Of a stretch of DNA of 64,000 bases, positions 1 through 7,864 are shown in pieces. Origin of the DNA: Cyanobium sp. C1_MAG_00004 (GTDB lineage Bacteria; Cyanobacteriota; Cyanobacteriia; PCC-6307; Cyanobiaceae). Below the pieces are notes generated by a model, which made no database searches, had not been told where the DNA came from, and worked only from the letters and a program-made list of their open reading frames with translations. The position numbers and the translations under genes are program-made. Location of the stretch: NCBI GenBank assembly GCA_027486935.1, contig JAIXOF010000052.1:1-64000 (forward strand). Reading direction: 5' to 3'. How positions within the stretch are numbered: position 1 is the stretch's first letter; the number at the start of each line of letters is the position of its first letter.

Positions 1-734
1 AGGGCGAACAGCTGCTCCCAGTTCTGCTCGATGGCGCCGGTCTGGGCGCCGGTCTGGGCGCTGACGGCCGCGGCCGGTCCTGACGGGTCCTGGCCCTTGT
101 AAAGGGTGCCGGCCGGGTCCTGGTAGTCGTAAAAAATGCCCCCGACGCCACGGGTCTCACCGCGGTGCTTAAGAAAGAAGTACTCGTCGCACCAGGACTT
201 GAACACCGGGTAGTAGGCCGGATTGATCGAATCGCAGGCGCCCTTGAGGGTGCGATGAAAGTGCTGGGCGTCCTCCAGAAAGGGGTAGTAGGGGGTCAGG
301 TCGGCACCCCCGCCGAACCACCACACCGGCCCCGCCTCGAAATAGCGATAGTTGAGGTGCACCGTCGGCACATAGGGATTGCGCGGGTGCAGCACCATCG
401 AGGTGCCGGTGGCGAACCAGCGCTGACCGGCCGCTTCAGGCCGCTGGTTGAGGATCGAGGGGGGCAGCTGGTCACCCTCGACCTCCGAAAAGTTGACGCC
501 GCCCTGCTCGAACACCCGGCCGCCCTTCATCACCCGGCTGCGGCCACCGCCGCCCTCGGGGCGCACCCAGCTCTCTTCGGCAAAGGTGCCCTCGCCGTCG
601 AATGCGGCCAGACCGGCGCAGATCGAATCCTGCAGACCCATCAGCAGGGCCCTGGCACGGGAGCGGGAATCGGACGGAGGAGCTTGCAGCATCGGGGCGG
701 CGCACCCGTCGGGCGCAGGGGACCGAATCACCAT
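1..734 (-). CDS. hemF: Oxygen-dependent coproporphyrinogen III oxidase, 3' part missing
   Basis: Catalyses the aerobic oxidative decarboxylation of coproporphyrinogen III to protoporphyrinogen IX in haem and chlorophyll synthesis. The protein read from 734 leftwards carries the hallmark HemF stretches: [43 protein letters not shown] and [14 protein letters not shown], then [11 protein letters not shown]. The ATG at 734 is used; a second in-frame ATG 13 codons later (before [16 protein letters not shown]) is a possible alternative. The gene runs off the left edge, so about 244 codons are visible. It is divergent from mrp with a spacer of about 110 nt. A 12-nt duplication at 33-56 adds a QTGA repeat to the protein. 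Confidence 0.95.
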   Translation of the reverse strand, partial: MVIRSPAPDGCAAPMLQAPPSDSRSRARALLMGLQDSICAGLAAFDGEGTFAEESWVRPEGGGGRSRVMKGGRVFEQGGVNFSEVEGDQLPPSILNQRPEAAGQRWFATGTSMVLHPRNPYVPTVHLNYRYFEAGPVWWFGGGADLTPYYPFLEDAQHFHRTLKGACDSINPAYYPVFKSWCDEYFFLKHRGETRGVGGIFYDYQDPAGTLYKGQDPSGPAAAVSAQTGAQTGAIEQNWEQLFA

Positions 735-845
735 TTCAGCTTGCCTGCCATTGGCACAAGCGCCCGTGAGGGTCTGTCACGGGCAGAGCCATCGGCCGTG
801 GTGCCTAGGATCCGACCCAGCTCTGTCGCAGCGACCGCCCCCCTG

Positions 846-1961
846 ATGACCTCCACAGCCGCGCTCACCAGTGCCCTTGATGGCCTCAGGGATGCCGGCA
901 GCGGTCGCTCGCTGATCGAACTGGGCTGGATCGCCGACCCACGGCTGCAGAACGGTCGCGCCGTGTTCCGACTGTCCCTGCCAGGGTTCGCCCACAGCCA
1001 GCAGGATCGCATCGCCGCCGAAGCCCGCGCGGCGTTGCTGGCCCTCGACGGTGTCGACGACGTCCAGATCGAGCTAGCCCCCCAGGCTCCGGGCTCCCAT
1101 GCCGGGGCGCCGATCGGCGCTGCCGGCCACGGCCCCGGTCCCGGCCCGGGGGGCCAGCTGCCGGATGCGCAGCCGATCCCGGGGGTGCGCCAGGTGATCG
1201 CCGTCAGCAGCGGCAAGGGCGGCGTCGGCAAGAGCACCGTCGCGGTCAACCTGGCCTGCGCCCTGGCCCAGCAGGGCCTGCGGGTGGGCCTGCTCGACGC
1301 CGACATCTACGGACCCAATGCCCCCACCATGTTGGGTGTGGTGGACCAGACCCCCCAGGTGCGCGGCGAAGGCGCCTCGCAGGTGCTGACCCCGATCGAG
1401 ACCTGCGGCATCGCCATGGTGTCGATGGGTCTGCTGATCGCCGAAAACCAGCCTGTGATCTGGCGCGGACCGATGCTCAACGGCATCATCCGCCAGTTTC
1501 TGTACCAGGTCGAATGGGGCGAGCGGGATGTGCTGGTGGTCGACCTGCCCCCCGGCACCGGTGATGCCCAGCTCACCGTGGCCCAGGCGGTGCCGATGGC
1601 CGGCGTGGTGATCGTCACCACGCCCCAGCAGGTGGCCCTGGCCGATGCCCGCCGCGGCCTGGCCATGTTCCTGCAGATGGGGGTGCCCGTGCTGGGCGTG
1701 GTCGAGAACATGAGCGCCTTCATCCCCCCGGATGCACCCGACAGGCGCTACGCCCTGTTTGGCAGCGGCGGTGGCCAGCGGTTGGCCACCGAAGCAGGGG
1801 TGCCGTTGCTGGCCCAGCTACCCCTCGAGATGCCGGTGCGCGAAGGCGGTGATGCCGGCGTGCCGGTGGTGCTAAGTGCGCCCGAGGCAGCAACGGCCCG
1901 TGCCTTCAGCGCCCTGGCCGAAGCGGTGATGACCGCAACCCGAAGCCCGGTCGCGGCCTAG
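846..1961 (+). CDS. mrp: Mrp/NBP35-family Fe-S cluster carrier ATPase
   Basis: Soluble P-loop ATPase thought to carry and deliver Fe-S clusters to apoproteins. The 371-residue protein has an N-terminal MIP18/DUF59-like domain (about residues 1-95), a low-complexity Gly/Pro linker, then the deviant Walker A SSGKGGVGKST near residues 121-131, the DADIYGPNAPTM motif and VVDLPPGTGD. The frame is open upstream to 165, but that extension is antisense to hemF and of biased composition, so the ATG at 846 is chosen. rodA begins 4 nt after its stop. The CxxC usually seen near the C-terminus of Mrp proteins is not obvious here. Confidence 0.93.
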   Translation: MTSTAALTSALDGLRDAGSGRSLIELGWIADPRLQNGRAVFRLSLPGFAHSQQDRIAAEARAALLALDGVDDVQIELAPQAPGSHAGAPIGAAGHGPGPGPGGQLPDAQPIPGVRQVIAVSSGKGGVGKSTVAVNLACALAQQGLRVGLLDADIYGPNAPTMLGVVDQTPQVRGEGASQVLTPIETCGIAMVSMGLLIAENQPVIWRGPMLNGIIRQFLYQVEWGERDVLVVDLPPGTGDAQLTVAQAVPMAGVVIVTTPQQVALADARRGLAMFLQMGVPVLGVVENMSAFIPPDAPDRRYALFGSGGGQRLATEAGVPLLAQLPLEMPVREGGDAGVPVVLSAPEAATARAFSALAEAVMTATRSPVAA

Positions 1962-1965
1962 AACC

Positions 1966-3243
1966 ATGCAGAGCCTGCTGGCCCGCCGCAGCCGCATGTT
2001 CGCGGGGCCGGCCAAGGGCCGGCGCCGCCTGCTGCCCGGCGTCGACCTGGTGCTCTGGGGCATTCCCCTGGCCATGATCCTGGTGGCCGGCATCCTGATC
2101 GCCAGCACCCAACGCGAAGCCGACTACGCCGACTGGTACCAGCACTGGATCACCGCCGGCGTCGGACTGGTGATCGCCCTGCTGATCGGCGCGATTCCGC
2201 TTGAGCGCTACAAACCCCTGCAGTGGCCGATCTACGGCGCCACCGTGGCCAGCCTGATCGCGGTGCGCATCATCGGCGTCAGCGCCCTGGGAGCCCAGAG
2301 CTGGATCAACATCGCCGGCTTTCATGTTCAGCCCTCAGAGTTCGCGAAGGTGGCGGCGATCCTGCTGCTGGCGGGCGTGCTCTCGAAATACCCGGTGGAG
2401 CGGCCGGTCGACCTGATCCGCCCCACGGCAATGATCGCCCTGCCCTGGCTGCTGGTGTTCGTGCAGCCCGATCTGGGCAGCTCGCTGGTGTTCGCCGCGA
2501 TCCTGCTGGTGATGATGGTCTGGTCGGGGATGCCGGGCGCCTGGGTGCTGCTGCTGGTCTCACCGCTGATCAGCGCGATCGTCGCAGGGGTGTGGGCCTG
2601 GGGACTGATCGCCTGGATCCCATTGATGGGCTGGCTGGCCTGGACGCGCCTGCCCTGGAAGCGCACGGCTTTGGCGGTGGTGCTGGCGATCGAAGGCCTG
2701 TTCGCCATCGCCACACCCTGGCTCTGGAGCAACGTGCTACTGCCGCACCAGCGGGCCCGGCTGACGATTTTTCTGGACCCTTCCCAGGATCCACTGGGCA
2801 GTGGCTATCACCTGCTGCAGAGCACGGTCGGCATCGGCTCCGGCGGCTGGTTCGGCATGGGGCTGATGCAGGGCTCGCTGACCAAGCTGCGCTTCATCCC
2901 CGAGCAGCACACCGATTTCATCTTCAGCGCCCTGGGTGAGGAGACGGGCTTTCTCGGCTCGGCCCTGGTGGTGATCGGGTTTGCGGTGCTGATGGGCCGC
3001 CTGCTGCAGATCGCCGATCGGGCCAAGACCGATTTTGAGGCCCTCACCGTGGTGGGCATCGGCGCCATGCTGATGTTCCAGGTGGTGGTGAACATCAACA
3101 TGACCATCGGCCTGGGACCGATCACCGGCATCCCCTTGCCGTTTCTGAGCTATGGCCGTTCGGCCATGCTCGTCAACTTCATCGCCCTGGGACTGGTCTC
3201 GTCGGTGGCCCGCCGCGGCCGGCGCAGCAGCCGGCGGCCATGA
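1966..3243 (+). CDS. rodA: Rod-shape SEDS peptidoglycan polymerase RodA
   Basis: Integral membrane glycan polymerase of the SEDS family, working with a class B PBP in lateral wall synthesis. The 425-residue protein shows about ten hydrophobic segments and the family signatures GAQSWINIAGFHVQPSEF, QPDLGSSLVF, and LRFIPEQHTDFIFSALGEE (about residues 308-326), ending in GIPLPFLSYGRSAM. FtsW is the paralogue, but the short N-terminus and the LGAQSW motif favour RodA. It lies 4 nt after mrp and its stop overlaps the next ATG (ATGA at 3240-3243). Confidence 0.93.
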   Translation: MQSLLARRSRMFAGPAKGRRRLLPGVDLVLWGIPLAMILVAGILIASTQREADYADWYQHWITAGVGLVIALLIGAIPLERYKPLQWPIYGATVASLIAVRIIGVSALGAQSWINIAGFHVQPSEFAKVAAILLLAGVLSKYPVERPVDLIRPTAMIALPWLLVFVQPDLGSSLVFAAILLVMMVWSGMPGAWVLLLVSPLISAIVAGVWAWGLIAWIPLMGWLAWTRLPWKRTALAVVLAIEGLFAIATPWLWSNVLLPHQRARLTIFLDPSQDPLGSGYHLLQSTVGIGSGGWFGMGLMQGSLTKLRFIPEQHTDFIFSALGEETGFLGSALVVIGFAVLMGRLLQIADRAKTDFEALTVVGIGAMLMFQVVVNINMTIGLGPITGIPLPFLSYGRSAMLVNFIALGLVSSVARRGRRSSRRP

Positions 3244-4616
3244 GTCTGGGTGCCCTGCGGCAGCTGCTCGCGGCCGGGGTGCCGGCCGGACGATCCGACG
3301 ATGACGCCGTGCGGCGGCAGTGGTGGGCGGCCCTGGCGACCTTGCAGGACGACTTCCTGCTGCCGATTCCCGACCTGAGTGGACTGTGGCTGGCGGCGCC
3401 GCTGCCGGCCCTGTTCGACCCAACCCTGCTGCAACGGCTGCAGGGTTGGGTCTGGGCCCCGACCGAACTGGATGCCCTGCTGAACCCTGCCCCGGCCCTG
3501 TTGCCGGCGCCGGACGGACCGGGGCGGACGGCCCCGGGCTCGGGGGCCCAGCAACCCTTTGAACGACTGGCGCTGCAGGACGATGACGGCACCGACCCGC
3601 TGCTGTTGGTGATCACGCCCCAGCTGCAGGTGGCGTTGGCCGTGGGCGGCGCCCCCGGGGCCAGAAGCCTGCTGGTGCGGTTTGAGCCCGATGTGCTGTC
3701 CGAGGCCCTCAGCCTGGTGCACGAACGGCTCGAGCAGAGCGATGCGCGGGCCGCCGCCGAGCTGCGCCGCCGCCTGCAGCAGCTGGGCAGCCTGCACAGC
3801 GATGCCAGTCTTGGACTGCGGTTCTGGGCCCGGCTGTCCGAACGGCTGGCCGCCATGGCCCCGAGCGTCACCCTGCAGCCACTGTTGCCGGCTGCAGCGC
3901 CCCACCAGCCGGCGGGGGCCCCAGCAGCCGAACTGGCCCTGCTCGAAGCGATCACCCACGAGGTGCGCACGCCCTTGGCGACGATCCGCACCCTGATTCG
4001 CTCCCTGCTGCGCCGCAGCGACATGCCCGCGGTGGTGCGGCAGCGGCTGGAGCAGATCGACGGCGAATGCAGCGAACAGATCGACCGCTTCGGGCTGATC
4101 TTTCTGGCAGCTGAACTGCAGCGTCAGCCTCCCAGCGAGCCGATCGGCGACACCCAGGCCCTGGCACGCACCGATCTGGCCCGGCTGCTGACCCAGCTGG
4201 AGCCGCTCTGGCAGCGCCAGCTCAACCGCCGCGGCCTGGCCTTTGAGCTGAGTCTGGCTGCGGCCTTGCCCGAAGTGCTCAGCGACCCGACCCGGCTGGA
4301 GACGATGCTGGGCGGGCTGATCGACCGTTTCAGCCGCAGCCTGCCCAGTGGGGCGACGGTGCACCTCAGCCTGGTGGAGGCAGGGCCAAGGCTGAAACTG
4401 CACCTGGGCTGCGAAACCCCTGGCCCGGCCGGTGCCGCCGAGGCCGAGCCGCACCCAGCGCCGCGGTCACTGGTCGGTCCGGTGTTGAGCTGGAATCCCA
4501 CCACCGGCAGCCTGCAGCTGAGCCGCCAGGCCACCCAGCAGCTGTTCGAACAGCTCGGGGGGCGCCTGACCGAGCGCAACGGCAGCGGACTGACTGTGTT
4601 TTTCCCGATTTGTTGA
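3240..4616 (+). CDS. Histidine-kinase-like protein with degenerate ATPase domain
   Basis: The protein has 458 residues and no membrane segment. The N-terminal half looks like a divergent sensor region, with Pro/Gly-rich linkers near residues 85-105 and 215-230. A HisKA helix follows with a clear H-box, EAITHEVRTPLATIR, the phospho-acceptor being His240. The C-terminal region aligns by position with a HATPase domain, but the N-box asparagine is missing (TMLGGLIDRFSRSL) and no DxGxG or GxG lid motif is visible; the last strand (GSGLTVFFPIC) resembles the end of a HATPase fold. It may be a phospho-relay or dimerisation partner rather than an active kinase. It is translationally coupled to rodA. 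A conserved picocyanobacterial sensor-kinase family is the likely home. Confidence 0.75.
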   Translation: MSLGALRQLLAAGVPAGRSDDDAVRRQWWAALATLQDDFLLPIPDLSGLWLAAPLPALFDPTLLQRLQGWVWAPTELDALLNPAPALLPAPDGPGRTAPGSGAQQPFERLALQDDDGTDPLLLVITPQLQVALAVGGAPGARSLLVRFEPDVLSEALSLVHERLEQSDARAAAELRRRLQQLGSLHSDASLGLRFWARLSERLAAMAPSVTLQPLLPAAAPHQPAGAPAAELALLEAITHEVRTPLATIRTLIRSLLRRSDMPAVVRQRLEQIDGECSEQIDRFGLIFLAAELQRQPPSEPIGDTQALARTDLARLLTQLEPLWQRQLNRRGLAFELSLAAALPEVLSDPTRLETMLGGLIDRFSRSLPSGATVHLSLVEAGPRLKLHLGCETPGPAGAAEAEPHPAPRSLVGPVLSWNPTTGSLQLSRQATQQLFEQLGGRLTERNGSGLTVFFPIC

Positions 4617-4667
4617 CGGGGTGTGAAGAGTGCTGCACACCCAGCGAATGGGCCAAAAACTCGGTGC

Positions 4668-4673
4668 TAGCTT
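4668..4673 (+). promoter_or_regulatory. Possible psaD -10 element
   Basis: TAGCTT preceded by TGC gives an extended -10-like TGCTAGCTT, 38 nt before the psaD ATG. No convincing -35 hexamer lies at 17 nt. It sits in the only spacer between the upstream operon and psaD, so a promoter is expected here; the exact element is a guess. Confidence 0.3.
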
Positions 4674-4711
4674 CCGGCTGAACCCGTCTGCCGATCCCTG
4701 TAGGCATCGCC

Positions 4712-5143
4712 ATGAGCGCAATCCAGCTGCAAGGTCAACTTCCCAAATACATCGGCAGCACCGGCGGATTGCTCAATTCCGCCGAGACCGAAGAGAAATA
4801 CGCCATCACCTGGAGCAGCCCCAAGGCTCAGGCATTTGAACTGCCGACCGGTGGCGCCGCCGAAATGAATGAGGGCGACAACCTCATGTATTTCGCCCGT
4901 AAGGAGCAGTGCCTGGCCCTGGGCACCCAGCTGCGCACCAAGTTCAAGCCCCGCATCGAGGACTACAAGATCTATCGGATCTATCCCGGCGGCGACACCG
5001 AGTTTCTGCATCCCAAGGACGGCGTCTTCCCGGAGAAGGTCAACGAAGGCCGCACCATGGTGGGCCACAACCCCCGCCGCATCGGCGCCAACACCAACCC
5101 ATCGGCCCTCAAGTTCACCGGCAAGAACACTTACGACGCCTGA
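4712..5143 (+). CDS. psaD: Photosystem I reaction centre subunit II, PsaD
   Basis: Stromal PSI subunit that docks ferredoxin and holds PsaC in place. The 143-residue protein is full length for cyanobacteria, with the conserved [61 protein letters not shown] and [13 protein letters not shown]. It has its own spacer upstream and a strong intrinsic terminator 27 nt downstream, so it is probably transcribed alone. Confidence 0.98.
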   Translation: MSAIQLQGQLPKYIGSTGGLLNSAETEEKYAITWSSPKAQAFELPTGGAAEMNEGDNLMYFARKEQCLALGTQLRTKFKPRIEDYKIYRIYPGGDTEFLHPKDGVFPEKVNEGRTMVGHNPRRIGANTNPSALKFTGKNTYDA

Positions 5144-5169
5144 GCCTGTCAGGCCAGCTCCTATAAAGG

Positions 5170-5194
5170 CGGGGCCAGGGGCCCCGTTTTTTTT
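5170..5194 (+). terminator. Intrinsic terminator of psaD
   Basis: Perfect 7-bp GC stem CGGGGCC/GGCCCCG with a 3-nt AGG loop, followed by eight T residues (5187-5194). It ends 16 nt before the trpE ATG, separating psaD from the trpE operon. Confidence 0.93.
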
Positions 5195-5210
5195 GCCGAT
5201 CGGTCGCGCC

Positions 5211-6740
5211 ATGCCCAGCCCAGCCAGCTCTGCCGCAGACGATGCGCTGTTTCAGCAGCAGCTGGCCGCGGGCTTCAATTTCATTCCGATCGCCCGGCGC
5301 TGGCCGGCCGATCTGGAGACCCCGCTGAGCACCTGGCTCAAGGTGGGCGCTGCCGGTTCCCACGGCGTGCTGCTCGAGTCGGTCGAAGGCGGTGAGCGGC
5401 TCGGCCGCTGGAGTGTGGTGGTCACCGACCCGCTCTGGATCCTCACCAGCCGGGGCAACCGCAGTGAACGCAGCTGGCGCGATGGGCGGCGTGAACAGCT
5501 GGACGGCGATCCCTTTGACCTGCTCCAGCAATGCCTGGCTCCCTTGCGCTGCGGCAGTGTCGAGGGATTGCCTCCCCTGGGCCACCTGTTCGGCTTCTGG
5601 GGCTATGAACTGATCCGCTGGATCGAACCCAGCGTGCCGGTGCATCCACCCGCCGCCGGTGCCCCGCCCGATGGCTGCTGGATGCTGGCCGACAGCCTGC
5701 TGGTGTTTGACCAGATCAGGCGCCAGATCACCGCCGTGGCGTTTGCGGACCTGAGCGGCGGCCAGGACCCGCAGCAGGCCTGGGCGGCGGCGGCCGCCCG
5801 CATCGACGCCCTCGAAGCGGGCATGCAGCAACCGCTGCCAGCCGGCGTCAGCCCCCTGAACTGGCGGGACGACCCCGCTGCAGCCATCAATGCCAGCAGC
5901 AACCGCAGCCAGAGCGATTTCGAAGACGCCGTGCGCACGGGCCGGGAGCACATCGCGGCTGGTGATGTGTTCCAGCTGGTGCTCAGCCAACGGCTGGAGA
6001 CCAGGGTGCAGCGCGATCCGTTTGAGCTGTACCGCAGCCTGCGGATGGTCAACCCGTCCCCCTACATGGCCTTCTTCAACTTCGGCGACTGGTACCTGAT
6101 CGGTTCCAGTCCCGAGGTGATGGTCAAGGCGGAACCGGCCGATGGTGGACGCTTGCTGGCCTCCCTGCGGCCGATCGCCGGCACCCGCCCCCGGGGCGGC
6201 AATGAGGCCGAGGACTGCGCCCTCGCCGCCGAACTGCTGGCCGACCCCAAGGAGCGTGCCGAACACGTCATGCTGGTCGACCTGGGCCGCAACGACCTGG
6301 GCCGGGTCTGTGAGCCAGGCAGCGTGCGGGTCAGCGAACTGATGGTGATCGAGCGTTATTCGCATGTGATGCACATCGTCAGCCAGGTCGAGGGTCTGCT
6401 GGCCCGGGGCCGCAGCGTCTGGGATCTGCTGATGGCTGCCTTTCCGGCCGGCACCGTCAGTGGCGCTCCCAAGATCAGGGCGATGCAACTGATCCACACG
6501 CTCGAACCCGATGCCCGCGGGCCCTATTCGGGGGTTTATGGAGCTGTTGACCTGAACGGCGGACTCAACACCGCGATCACGATCCGCACCATGGTGGTGC
6601 TGCCCCACCCCGAGGGGGGCTGGCGGGTTCAGGTGCAGGCCGGCGCCGGGGTGGTCGCCGATTCGCGCCCCGAGGCCGAGTATCAGGAGACACTCAACAA
6701 AGCCCGGGGCATGCTCAAGGCCCTGGCCTGTCTGCCATGA
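5211..6740 (+). CDS. trpE: Anthranilate synthase component I
   Basis: Chorismate to anthranilate, the first committed step of tryptophan synthesis; uses ammonia from TrpG, which is not in this window. The 509-residue protein has the N-terminal regulatory LLES motif (about residue 54) that binds tryptophan for feedback, then the chorismate-binding core: FQLVLSQR, SLRPIAGTRPRG, VDLGRNDLGRV, AGTVSGAPKIRAMQ (about 412-425), PYSGVYGAVDLNG and QAGAGVVADS. The ATG at 5211 directly after the psaD terminator is chosen; the frame stays open further upstream but there overlaps psaD. It ends in an ATGA overlap with gshA. Aminodeoxychorismate synthase PabB is a less likely alternative given the LLES motif. 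Confidence 0.95.
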   Translation: MPSPASSAADDALFQQQLAAGFNFIPIARRWPADLETPLSTWLKVGAAGSHGVLLESVEGGERLGRWSVVVTDPLWILTSRGNRSERSWRDGRREQLDGDPFDLLQQCLAPLRCGSVEGLPPLGHLFGFWGYELIRWIEPSVPVHPPAAGAPPDGCWMLADSLLVFDQIRRQITAVAFADLSGGQDPQQAWAAAAARIDALEAGMQQPLPAGVSPLNWRDDPAAAINASSNRSQSDFEDAVRTGREHIAAGDVFQLVLSQRLETRVQRDPFELYRSLRMVNPSPYMAFFNFGDWYLIGSSPEVMVKAEPADGGRLLASLRPIAGTRPRGGNEAEDCALAAELLADPKERAEHVMLVDLGRNDLGRVCEPGSVRVSELMVIERYSHVMHIVSQVEGLLARGRSVWDLLMAAFPAGTVSGAPKIRAMQLIHTLEPDARGPYSGVYGAVDLNGGLNTAITIRTMVVLPHPEGGWRVQVQAGAGVVADSRPEAEYQETLNKARGMLKALACLP

Positions 6741-7864
6741 GCCTGCTGCTCAAGGGCTTCGAAGTGGAGATGTACACCGGCCGCCCCGACGGCACGGTGG
6801 TCGGCTGCGCTGCGGCCGTGGCCAGGGAACTCAGCGGTTTCGTGACCGAGCCGGATCACCGCAACCTCGAGTACGTCACCCCACCCGATGCCAGTTACGC
6901 CACCCAGCTGCAGCTGCTGCTTGAACCCCGGCGCCGGCTGCGCAGCTGGCTTGACCAGCGGGGCCTGACCCTGTTGCCCGGCAGCACCCTGAGCACCGGC
7001 GACAGCCAGCGGTTCGAACGTTCGGATCCCGCCAACCCGTACCACGGGTACATCGAACACACCTATGGCACCCGGGTCGTCACCGCCAGCGTGCACATCA
7101 ACCTGGGCATCGGCGCGGCCGAGGGGGGCATGGACAGCCTGTTTGCCGCCCTGCGGCTGCTGCGCTGCGAGGCGGCGCTGCTGCTCGCCCTGTCAGCCAG
7201 TTCACCCTTTCTCGACAACCGTCCGACCGGGGCCCATTCGCAGCGCTGGCTGCAGTTTCCCCTGACACCGCCCCAGGTGCCGCTGTTCAGCTCACACCAG
7301 CACTACATCGACTGGATGGAAGCCCAGCTGGCCGCCGGCAGCATGCAGAACGTGCGCCATCTGTGGACCTCGGTGCGGCCCAACGGGGACAACCGCCCCC
7401 ACGACCTGAACCGGGTTGAGATCAGGATCTGCGATCTGATCGCGGATCCGGCCGAACTGCTGGCGGTCACCGCGTTTGCCGAGCTGCGGCTGCTACAGCT
7501 GCTGGCCGACCCAGGGCGCCATGACCCCCTGCGGGCGAGCAGCCTGGAGCCGGTGGCCCTGGCAGCCCTGGCCGATGCCAATGACCGCGCCGCTGCCGCC
7601 GACAGCCTGGACGCAACCCTGCAGGACTGGCGCCGGGGCGAGACGATCGGTGCCCGCGCCTGGCTGCGCCGAGCCCTCGACGAGCTGATGCCCCTAGCCC
7701 AACAGCATCAGCTGGTGGACGTGATCCATCCCCTGCACGCGATCCTGGAGCAGGGCAATCAAGCGATGCGCTGGCTGCAGCGCCACCAGCAAGGCGAGCC
7801 GATCGCTGCGATTGTGGCGAGCGATGCGGCAGTCCTGGCCCAGCGAGAGCAGGGTTTGGGATGA
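6737..7864 (+). CDS. gshA: Glutamate-cysteine ligase, cyanobacterial type
   Basis: ATP-dependent ligation of glutamate and cysteine, the first step of glutathione synthesis, in the cytoplasm. The 375 residues match the cyanobacterial GCS2-like family: [12 protein letters not shown] at the N-terminus, [50 protein letters not shown] and NRVEIRICD. The start overlaps the trpE stop, and its own stop overlaps the ppc start (ATGA at 7861-7864), so the three genes are probably cotranscribed and translationally coupled. Confidence 0.93.
   Translation: MSLLLKGFEVEMYTGRPDGTVVGCAAAVARELSGFVTEPDHRNLEYVTPPDASYATQLQLLLEPRRRLRSWLDQRGLTLLPGSTLSTGDSQRFERSDPANPYHGYIEHTYGTRVVTASVHINLGIGAAEGGMDSLFAALRLLRCEAALLLALSASSPFLDNRPTGAHSQRWLQFPLTPPQVPLFSSHQHYIDWMEAQLAAGSMQNVRHLWTSVRPNGDNRPHDLNRVEIRICDLIADPAELLAVTAFAELRLLQLLADPGRHDPLRASSLEPVALAALADANDRAAAADSLDATLQDWRRGETIGARAWLRRALDELMPLAQQHQLVDVIHPLHAILEQGNQAMRWLQRHQQGEPIAAIVASDAAVLAQREQGLG

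Noticed and set aside
165-845. N-terminal extension of mrp
   Set aside because: It is antisense to hemF and Mrp similarity starts only after ATG 846.
3150-4454. A 434-codon minus-strand frame over rodA/kinase genes
   Set aside because: Low-complexity Gln/Gly/Arg-rich translation, a shadow of the kinase-like gene.
5115-6608. A 497-codon minus-strand frame over trpE
   Set aside because: Composition is His/Gln/Ala-rich without motifs, and trpE on the other strand is certain.
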